Assembly: GCA_033762075.1 (NCBI GenBank) | Contig: JANRLY010000025.1 | Span: 1-7,155 of the forward strand | Length of the DNA stretch: 7,155 nt | Reading direction: 5' to 3' | From: VFKI01 sp033762075 | Lineage (GTDB): Bacteria > Pseudomonadota > Gammaproteobacteria > DSM-16500 | Shown: positions 1-5,280 of the stretch, in pieces | How the letters are laid out: the number at the start of each line of letters is the position of its first letter | Numbering within the stretch: the first letter of the stretch is position 1 | Notes under the pieces: model-generated | Database searches by the model: none | What the model was told of the DNA's origin: nothing | Seen by the model: only the letters and a program-made list of their open reading frames with translations | Position numbers and translations under genes: made by a program

Positions 1-148
1 CAAAGTTATTACCGTTGTTACACTCACCGCACTCTACCCATTGATCACTATTGTGCTATCACTTTTTTTATTACAAGAAAGCGTCAGCCTAAAACAATGG
101 GCAGGGATTGCATTGGCGATTGTTGCGATTTTGTTGATGTCGTTATAA
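1..148 (+). CDS. C-terminal end of an EamA/DMT-family membrane transporter (5' truncated by the window)
   Basis: Reading from base 2, an open frame of 48 codons runs to TAA at 146-148. The visible protein is two hydrophobic stretches, VITVVTLTALYPLITIVLSL and WAGIALAIVAILLMSL, separated by a short polar turn with QESVSLKQ. The LYP...L..QE..SL.QW.GI.L...I.L pattern is the typical last two helices of EamA / drug-metabolite-transporter proteins, in which a conserved Glu follows the penultimate helix and the protein ends soon after the last one. The protein would sit in the inner membrane. Substrates of this family range widely (amino acids, nucleotide sugars, metabolites) and cannot be told from this fragment. 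The gene ends 105 nt before the next start with no clear hairpin terminator between them. Confidence 0.75.
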   Translation, partial: KVITVVTLTALYPLITIVLSLFLLQESVSLKQWAGIALAIVAILLMSL

Positions 149-253
149 AAAAATTTTCATCCTCTCCTGCTCGTTGAATATATCTTTAGTTTTTTTTCTT
201 TCTGTGCCAAAATCTCAGCCCGTGGAATAAACTATAATATCGAGGGAGAATAT

Positions 254-718
254 ATGAAAGGTAACGCTTCCGCCAAAACCCCGCTTGTTTCGATCGAGCC
301 CGATAGAATTATAGGCAAATGGATTTCAGAAAAAAGTTGGCTACAGCCTTCTTTCTTTTATACGCCAAAAACGCTAGAAGTAAATAAGGATAATGAAAAT
401 TTCGAATTCAAATTTTCTTCCTTAAATAACTCAACTTTTATATATATTCCAATAAATATTGTTGAAAAGAATTTTTCTCATAATAAAATGGTGCTAGGCT
501 CAAATGAATATGGCGTCTATATCGAAAATAAAATACCAGAGAATCCTTGTCAACGTATCTTTTTAAAGTTCGATAATAGCCAATGCCCCCAATTAAAAAG
601 TGTCAGAATTGCTTTAGGAAATAGCCTTCAAGAGGAGCATGAACAATTTGTTTGCCATAACATGGTCAGCCAATCTGCCGCAGATCGTGCAGAAATACAA
701 AGAAAATTCAAGTTTTGA
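254..718 (+). CDS. Hypothetical protein, 154 aa, no recognised family
   Basis: I do not recognise this protein. The ATG at 254 is well supported by a strong purine-rich Shine-Dalgarno (GAGGGAG, 242-248) about 5 nt upstream. The product is hydrophilic, with no signal peptide and no membrane helix, so it is probably cytosolic or exported by a signal-independent route. Residues 1-40 include a GKWISEKSW segment. The middle (about residues 43-110) is rich in Asn, Lys, Phe and Ile with alternating hydrophobic residues, suggesting beta structure. The end (about 126-154) is charged and probably helical, with an acidic patch QEEHEQF and a basic tail EIQRKFKF. Base composition is more AT-rich than the mevalonate genes next to it, which hints at a lineage-specific or acquired gene. 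It is convergent with the mevalonate operon, from which a palindromic repeat separates it. A secreted effector is possible but unsupported beyond the acidic tail patch. Confidence 0.7.
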   Translation: MKGNASAKTPLVSIEPDRIIGKWISEKSWLQPSFFYTPKTLEVNKDNENFEFKFSSLNNSTFIYIPINIVEKNFSHNKMVLGSNEYGVYIENKIPENPCQRIFLKFDNSQCPQLKSVRIALGNSLQEEHEQFVCHNMVSQSAADRAEIQRKFKF

Positions 719-751
719 ATTTCAAGTATTCATGGTAATTGATTAGTTCTC

Positions 752-846
752 CGTCATTGCGAGCCAGCGCTAGCATTTTGGCGCGGCAATCCAGTTTTTA
801 AAAACTAGATTGCCACGGCTAAACACTTCGCAGCCTCGCAATGACG
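752..846. repeat. Intergenic palindromic repeat element, CGTCATTGCGAG type
   Basis: Perfect 12-nt inverted ends lie at 752-763 (CGTCATTGCGAG) and 835-846 (CTCGCAATGACG). Inside is a second inverted pair at 785-799 and 800-814 that folds GGCAATCCAGTTTTT against AAAAACTAGATTGCC with one mismatch. The 95-nt unit fills most of the gap between two convergent genes. Elements with these GTCATTGCGAG ends are common intergenic repeats in intracellular proteobacteria, from general knowledge rather than a search. Neither strand has a T-run directly after the stem, so it is not a textbook Rho-independent terminator, although the strong fold may still stabilise or end both converging transcripts. Confidence 0.8.
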
Positions 847-854
847 AATTCTTG

Positions 855-1871
855 TTAAAGTAGCGTCATTGAGCTTGAAAACACTCTCACCACTTCAACA
901 TTAAAGTGTTCTCGCACCATAGCTACATCATTTTCACAAAATAATAATTTCAAATTCGGTCCTGCATCTTGCGTAAAATAAAGCGGCAATCCATCTTGGC
1001 GCAATTGTTGAATTTTTTGCATCGCTGCGATCGTTTCTGGCAAACAATAATCAATCGAAGGTTTTGCATCCCGCATCGTGGCATGCATCAGCATGGCATT
1101 CGATTCTGCTGTTTTGCCTAATAATTCAAAATCTTTTTCTTCAATCGCCTTATGCAAACAAAATAAATCCTGAGAAACTTGTTGCGGCCAATTTTTATAA
1201 AACGAACTGGTTTCAACTGTTTCGCGCATCGCATCACGAGAAGAAATCATTTTTTCATTTGTATTGAATATCAACAGTCCAAGACATAATTCTGGCCATA
1301 CTGCGTGAATGGGTTCTGCAAAACTATCCATGCCATCTGCACGCTCACCCACATGCCATTCGACAAAGCCATCCCATAATGAGCGCGATGCACTACCACT
1401 GCCTAAGCGTGCTAAAATCGATAAGGATTTTTTATCGAGCTGCCAATTAAATAATTGATCCAACGCCAACACAAGTGATGCAAAACCACATGCGGATGAT
1501 GCTAATCCTGCAGCGATGGGAATCGTTGAATGAATCTCAACATTGAAACGTTCATTTTTCTCAGTGCGAAATAAATCAAGATAACTCGATAGACGTTGAT
1601 AAAATTTAGATGATGGCAAAATCAATTCATGATTTAGTTTAACTTGATCTTGCTCGGCATCACACAGAGATAGCGCAACTTCACTGCCATGATCAGGCAG
1701 TGCAATCGATAAACTTGATGTCATTGGTAAATGTAATTCTTCGTTTCTTTTTCCCCAGTATTTACACAATGCAATATTTGTAGGCGCGAAAGATGTGGCG
1801 ATGAAACTTTCGCCAGGTTGATTTGTTTGGCGATCACCTAAAATAAGTTTAATGATGTCAGATTTTTTCAC
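855..1871 (-). CDS. mvaD: Diphosphomevalonate decarboxylase (GHMP superfamily)
   Basis: Catalyses the ATP-dependent phosphorylation and decarboxylation of mevalonate 5-diphosphate to isopentenyl diphosphate in the cytosol, the last step of the classical mevalonate route. With the GTG start at 1871 the protein is 338 aa, within the family range. Visible motifs are FAPTNIALCKYWGKR (28-42), MTSSLSIAL (50-58), the phosphate-binding loop PIAAGLASSACGFASL (118-133), GSGSASRSLWDGFVEW (157-172) and the C-terminal FTQDAGPNLKLL (299-310), whose Asp302 matches the catalytic Asp of the family. The frame is open up to an ATG at 1961, but that extension is translated from repeat DNA and the end of the upstream kinase gene and has no place in the family. 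GTG 1871 has a GGGG Shine-Dalgarno 6 nt upstream and overlaps the kinase stop by 14 nt, implying translational coupling. ATG 1910 is the main alternative start. It is the last gene of the operon. Confidence 0.93.
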   Translation of the reverse strand: MKKSDIIKLILGDRQTNQPGESFIATSFAPTNIALCKYWGKRNEELHLPMTSSLSIALPDHGSEVALSLCDAEQDQVKLNHELILPSSKFYQRLSSYLDLFRTEKNERFNVEIHSTIPIAAGLASSACGFASLVLALDQLFNWQLDKKSLSILARLGSGSASRSLWDGFVEWHVGERADGMDSFAEPIHAVWPELCLGLLIFNTNEKMISSRDAMRETVETSSFYKNWPQQVSQDLFCLHKAIEEKDFELLGKTAESNAMLMHATMRDAKPSIDYCLPETIAAMQKIQQLRQDGLPLYFTQDAGPNLKLLFCENDVAMVREHFNVEVVRVFSSSMTLL

Positions 1872-3060
1872 AGGTGACCCCGATAGCAGAAAAATTGATT
1901 GCGCTATCATTTTCGCAGCTTTCCCTATCCTCTTTGTCATTCCCGCTGTTTTTTCTGTCATTCCCGCGAAGGCGGGAATCCATCCCAGTAGATTCCCGCC
2001 TTCGCGGGAATGACAGAGAATGCGGAGATGACAGCCCTATCACACAATCCCCCAACCCTGAGCCAGAAATTTTTGCGCCTAAAATGTTTTCATCAGCATG
2101 TAACTGAGCAAGACATTTTTCTAGAGCATCAGTATGCACACCTAAACTCTGCATCAAGCCTTGTTGGATATTCATCAATTCACCTAATGCATTCCAGTTT
2201 TTTTCACGCACTGCTTGAATCCCTCGTTCAGCGCATACACCAATACTTGAAATCAAATGAGCATATAATTTGCGCTGTGAAGAAAACTTTTGCTGAATAT
2301 GTTGAATAGCAACGTGTGTCCGTGTTTTAGAACCGGAATATTTGACGCACACAGAAAACGTTGAAGGCAATTTTTCAGCAGCAAATGGTTTTGCGCGATA
2401 CGCCACAACACCCCCCAACACACTCGCCGCAACATCTGCACCAGAACCTACCGTTTGCACTGAACGAATCACGCGACGCGCAAACTGTATTAATGCTTTA
2501 TCAGAAATTGAAATATTTAAATAAGCAAATAAAACCGACAATGTAGCAACAGTCACGGCAGCTGATGAACCGAAACCAATAGTTGATGAGAAATCTGATT
2601 CAATATGTAAATCAAAACCTGATACTAAACGTAGTTCAGACTGGATCCCGCGGACAAGCCGCGGGACGACGGCGGAGGAGACAAGCCGCGGGACGACGGC
2701 AAAAGGGGCAGGCGTCGGAACAATAGCAGGGTCAGCATGTGTCGGAGCGATGACATGAGGGTCTCGAGGCTTGTCCCCTCCGCCGTCGTCCCGCGCTTTA
2801 TGCGCGGGATCCAGAGACATGGCAAGACAGTAACTAATCGCAGTTAACACAAACTGAAAAGGTTCAACAACTGTTAAAGTAGATAATGTTGTTGTGTGCT
2901 GACCTAATGCGGAGGTAATTTGAATCTGTTGATCTTGGCGCGGCCGCAATGTCACACTAATACGCTGATCAATCGCACCAACCAAAGCGGTTTTACCGTG
3001 TAAAACAGCATACTCACCTAAAATCATTAAACTGCCAGGAGCGGATGCTTTAAATAACAT
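1858..3060 (-). CDS. Phosphomevalonate kinase (GHMP kinase) carrying two in-frame repeat insertions
   Basis: Assigned to ATP-dependent phosphorylation of mevalonate 5-phosphate to the 5-diphosphate. The GHMP fold is clear: ASAPGSLMILGEYAVLHGK (5-23), the ATP loop SDFSSTIGFGSSAAVTVA (155-172), GSGADVAASVLGGVVAY (205-221) and the C-terminal GAKISGSGLGDCVIGL (328-343). The GSGxDVA motif resembles phosphomevalonate kinases. The exact step is inferred from this and from the operon already holding a more typical mevalonate kinase. The protein is 400 aa, but residues 83-140 (Pro/Ala/Arg-rich, AVVPRLV twice) and about 344-386 (FPRRREST...DSRLRGND) are translated repeats. Without them the core is about 300 aa, normal for the family. 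ATG 3060 is chosen because GAGG lies 5 nt upstream and homology begins there; ATG 3081 is an alternative. It overlaps mevalonate kinase by 11 nt and mvaD by 14 nt. Confidence 0.85.
   Translation of the reverse strand: MLFKASAPGSLMILGEYAVLHGKTALVGAIDQRISVTLRPRQDQQIQITSALGQHTTTLSTLTVVEPFQFVLTAISYCLAMSLDPAHKARDDGGGDKPRDPHVIAPTHADPAIVPTPAPFAVVPRLVSSAVVPRLVRGIQSELRLVSGFDLHIESDFSSTIGFGSSAAVTVATLSVLFAYLNISISDKALIQFARRVIRSVQTVGSGADVAASVLGGVVAYRAKPFAAEKLPSTFSVCVKYSGSKTRTHVAIQHIQQKFSSQRKLYAHLISSIGVCAERGIQAVREKNWNALGELMNIQQGLMQSLGVHTDALEKCLAQLHADENILGAKISGSGLGDCVIGLSSPHSLSFPRRRESTGMDSRLRGNDRKNSGNDKEDRESCENDSAINFSAIGVTCEKI
1878..1881 (-). promoter_or_regulatory. Ribosome binding site deciding the mvaD start
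   Basis: On the minus strand GGGG lies 6 nt before the GTG at 1871-1869, inside the 3' end of the upstream kinase gene. It favours a GTG start over the repeat-derived ATGs at 1961 and 1940. The match to the consensus is only moderate, and ATG 1910 also has an AGGGA about 11 nt upstream. Confidence 0.4.
1935..2033. repeat. Nested palindromic element inside the phosphomevalonate kinase 3' end
   Basis: The core is a perfect inverted repeat: 27-nt arms at 1954-1980 and 1991-2017 around a 10-nt loop (1981-1990), built from TGTCATTCCCGCGAAGGCGG and its complement. It is flanked by an outer, imperfect pair of the same end sequence, TGTCATTCCCGC at 1935-1946 and GCGGAGATGACA at 2022-2033 (two mismatches), so one copy seems to have inserted into another. 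The total is 99 nt, exactly 33 codons, and the kinase frame stays open through it. It encodes part of the tail with FPRRREST and DSRLRGND. Transcribed, it would form a very stable hairpin in the operon mRNA just upstream of mvaD. Similar GTCATTCCCGC...GCGGGAAT palindromes occur in several proteobacteria. Confidence 0.9.
2641..2814. repeat. Compound palindromic element inserted in frame in phosphomevalonate kinase
   Basis: The outer inverted ends are CTGGATCCCGCG (2641-2652) and CGCGGGATCCAG (2803-2814). Inside, 2661-2687 pairs with 2768-2794 at 26 of 27 positions, around a less structured centre at about 2701-2767. Small local hairpins cap both sides: CCCGCGG/CCGCGGG at 2647-2665 and CCCGCGC/GCGCGGG at 2790-2808. 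The left side holds a tandem duplication: 21 nt at 2653-2673 recur at 2680-2700, a 27-nt period. The length of 174 nt is exactly 58 codons and starts on a codon boundary of the kinase (Leu83 to Gln140). The GC content is visibly higher than in the surrounding gene, supporting a later insertion. Confidence 0.9.
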
Positions 3061-4060
3061 GCACGCCTCGCGCTTCACCACTGACAGGCATCACTGCATA
3101 ACGATAGCGCGCACACAATTCGCTAAGTGTTTCAATATCTCTTGCTGCAACTAAAATAATACCTGCATTTTGACCTGACACTGCTCCTGCACCACAAATT
3201 TTTGCTGCATGCCCCAGCAATTCAACATCACGAATAAAATGTTGAATATTTTCTGGCACGACACCAATGCGCGATAACAACGCATGATTTTGTCGTATCG
3301 CATGCGCTACATTTTCAAAATGATTTAGTTTTAAAGCTTCATCCAATGCGCGCGTCACATCTGAAAAAGCATCGATCAATGCGCGTTCCGCAAAATGATG
3401 CGCAACATGCGCAACGCATTCTCCGGTTGTTGTTTGTGGAATTCCAGTGTGAACCAAATAAAATGACAACGTCGGAATGGGACGCTCTTCAAATTGACCT
3501 TGTTCGGCAAATAATGCGCCACCTTGCAAGCACACTTTCAAATCTAATCCACTCGAATGACCATGCTGCATATTTTCAGCTTCTAAGGCCAATCGATAAA
3601 AATAATCTGACGAAAATTCTTTTTTCAAAAAATGCGCAACAGCATGTGTCACACCTAAAATCGTTGCCGCCGAAGATCCCATACCGCAACCCACAGGAAT
3701 ATCCGATTGCAAATGAATTTTGACGCCTTCTGTTAAGCGCAGATTGAGTGATTCAAGAAATAAAGTAAATGCAAATTGTGCAAGCTCATGCGATTTCTTC
3801 AAAACATCGCGGATACGTCGCTCGCCACTGACGAAACGCTGATATTGTTGACGAATGCGTGACTTTAATCGTTTTAAAGCCGTTAACGTTAAACCATCAT
3901 GATAAGCTAAATCAGAAAGATCAAATGAAATGAGTGGTAAGGTTTGTGAGCGCGCTGTCGCTTCTACGTAACGATTCACTGCCATCGCGAGGGCTGGCGC
4001 ACCATACACGACAGCATGTTCACCAGATAAAATAAGCTTGCCAGGCGCGCGAATTTTCAT
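3050..4060 (-). CDS. mvk: Mevalonate kinase (GHMP kinase)
   Basis: Phosphorylates mevalonate to mevalonate 5-phosphate with ATP in the cytosol. The 336-aa protein has the family motifs in order: KIRAPGKLILSGEHAVVYG (2-20) with the conserved Glu14, the ATP loop SDIPVGCGMGSSAAT (119-133), HGHSSGLDLKVCLQGGALF (167-185) with Asp173 at the catalytic Asp position, and a C-terminal glycine motif KICGAGAVSGQNAG (287-300). That last motif is longer and less glycine-rich than the usual GAGGGG form. The APGK...GEHAVVYG start and the SSGLD motif make this the more canonical mevalonate kinase of the two GHMP kinases here. Its ATG overlaps the mvaS stop (ATGA, 4057-4060), and only a weak purine stretch precedes it, so translation is probably coupled to mvaS. 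Its end overlaps the next kinase by 11 nt. Confidence 0.93.
   Translation of the reverse strand: MKIRAPGKLILSGEHAVVYGAPALAMAVNRYVEATARSQTLPLISFDLSDLAYHDGLTLTALKRLKSRIRQQYQRFVSGERRIRDVLKKSHELAQFAFTLFLESLNLRLTEGVKIHLQSDIPVGCGMGSSAATILGVTHAVAHFLKKEFSSDYFYRLALEAENMQHGHSSGLDLKVCLQGGALFAEQGQFEERPIPTLSFYLVHTGIPQTTTGECVAHVAHHFAERALIDAFSDVTRALDEALKLNHFENVAHAIRQNHALLSRIGVVPENIQHFIRDVELLGHAAKICGAGAVSGQNAGIILVAARDIETLSELCARYRYAVMPVSGEARGVHVI
3066..3069 (-). promoter_or_regulatory. Ribosome binding site deciding the phosphomevalonate kinase start
   Basis: On the minus strand GAGG (within GCGAGG) lies 5 nt before the ATG at 3060, inside the last codons of mevalonate kinase. It selects ATG 3060, whose product begins MLFKASAPGS in line with GHMP kinases, over the ATG at 3081. 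Confidence 0.6.
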
Positions 4061-5277
4061 GCATCATTCGCCACTGAGACACTCTCGGAAAAATCAACAT
4101 AATCAATATGTTGCGAAACATGCGCGTAGATTCTTTTATGCTCACGGATACCCGCCAAACGAAACGCACCACGCGTATACTGCGGCAAAAGACATTCGCT
4201 GCCGTCTTGCGGCAATTCAAAGCTGTAAAAGTTTTCATATTCAGCAACGCTCAACGAAACACGTTCTGCTAATATTTTTGCGTGCGCTTCTTTGTGTAAC
4301 ACTTTTTGATAGCCTGGTTGAATGACGCCGCTAAAAAATTCTGCGACGCATCCTGAACCATAACTGTAAAATCCGACACGTTGATTTGTTAAATCTTTGT
4401 CTGAAAAATCGAGCAGTGCAATCAAAGCAAGATATAAAGACGCCGTATAGCTGTTGCCAATTTGTCGCGCATACGTCAATGAACGCTGGACAGTTTCTTC
4501 AGTATCAGCATCTGGATAATGATTGATTTTTGCGAGCACGCGATGTGCTTTTTCAACTAAGCGCGGCACTGGTGTGTGATAACAAAAATGTTGATGATCG
4601 CGAAAATCACGACCGGATTGCATAAAATATTGATGCCAAGTTTTTTCGAGCATTGAAAGATATAAACGACTCGAATATTTTCCTTCGACAAAAGCTTGGT
4701 CTGAATAATTCGGCCGCCAAAAATCCATGACGTCTTCTGTGACAACACCATATTCTGATTCAATCGCTAAAATGCGCGGATGTGCCGACAACACCATTGC
4801 AACCGCTCCGCAGCCTTGCGATGACTCGCCAGTTGTCCCCAACCCATAACGTGCAATATCCGATGCAATTAATAAAATTTTGCGATCAGGAAAAGATTTT
4901 AAAAAAGGCAACGCCAATTGTAATGCACCTGTTGCACTGTAACAGGCTTGTTTTAATTCAAGCACGCGACAACGTTCGGGCAAACCTAATAACTGATGCA
5001 CATAAATGCCAGCGGATTTAGATTGATCGACGCCAGATTCTGTTGCAAATAACAGCATCTCGATTGATGAAAGATCAATATCTTTTAACGCTTGCTGAGC
5101 TGCATTCGCTGCCAATGTCACAATATCTTCATCGGGTGCGGCAACTGCCATTTGATGTTGACCTAATCCAATACGGAATTTATCAGGATCGGTGCCGCGC
5201 GCGAGCGCAAGTTCCGTTTGGTCTAAAACATAATGTGATGTATAAAATGAAATGGTATCAATTCCGACTTTGAGCAC
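4057..5277 (-). CDS. mvaS: Hydroxymethylglutaryl-CoA synthase
   Basis: Condenses acetyl-CoA with acetoacetyl-CoA to give HMG-CoA, the committed entry into the mevalonate pathway (thiolase-fold enzyme, cytosolic). All three catalytic residues are visible at positions within one residue of those known for bacterial enzymes: Glu80 in LLFATESGVDQSKSAG, nucleophile Cys112 in ELKQACYSATGAL, and His234 in CYHTPVPRLVEKAH. Further conserved stretches are LIASDIARYGLGTTGESSQG (136-155), MDFWRPNYSD (184-193), IGNSYTASLYLAL and the late FYSYGSGCVAEFF. The 406-aa length suits the bacterial family, and the protein looks complete. The start is GTG at 5277, as MLKVGID matches the usual N-terminus and GAGG lies 8 nt upstream. 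It follows mvaA by 3 nt and overlaps mevalonate kinase by 4 nt (ATGA). Confidence 0.96.
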   Translation of the reverse strand: MLKVGIDTISFYTSHYVLDQTELALARGTDPDKFRIGLGQHQMAVAAPDEDIVTLAANAAQQALKDIDLSSIEMLLFATESGVDQSKSAGIYVHQLLGLPERCRVLELKQACYSATGALQLALPFLKSFPDRKILLIASDIARYGLGTTGESSQGCGAVAMVLSAHPRILAIESEYGVVTEDVMDFWRPNYSDQAFVEGKYSSRLYLSMLEKTWHQYFMQSGRDFRDHQHFCYHTPVPRLVEKAHRVLAKINHYPDADTEETVQRSLTYARQIGNSYTASLYLALIALLDFSDKDLTNQRVGFYSYGSGCVAEFFSGVIQPGYQKVLHKEAHAKILAERVSLSVAEYENFYSFELPQDGSECLLPQYTRGAFRLAGIREHKRIYAHVSQHIDYVDFSESVSVANDA

Positions 5278-5280
5278 GTG

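Noticed and set aside
233..238. A perfect TATAAT before the gene at 254
   Set aside because: A start site about 7 nt downstream would leave a leader of about 9 nt and cut through the ribosome site, and no -35 box lies at the right spacing; probably chance in an AT-rich gap.
1954..2017. Reading the palindrome as a Rho-independent terminator between the kinase and mvaD
   Set aside because: No T-run follows the stem on the minus strand (an A-rich stretch follows), and the genes overlap, so termination here would block an essential enzyme.
1935..2814. Multiple repeats near each other as a possible CRISPR array
   Set aside because: The units are long palindromes of two different kinds with coding sequence between them, not short direct repeats with regular spacers.
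2625..2825. A 66-residue minus-strand frame with repeated PSSRGLS motifs
   Set aside because: It lies wholly on the inserted repeat in an alternative frame; the repeats in it are the repeated DNA, and the kinase frame is clearly the real one.
1858..3060. Kinase gene as a pseudogene because of the insertions
   Set aside because: No stop or frameshift is seen, both inserts are multiples of three, and all active-site motifs are intact, so it is kept as a coding gene.
3346..3723. A 125-codon open frame on the plus strand
   Set aside because: It is antisense to mevalonate kinase, has no family features, and the minus-strand frame carries all conserved motifs.
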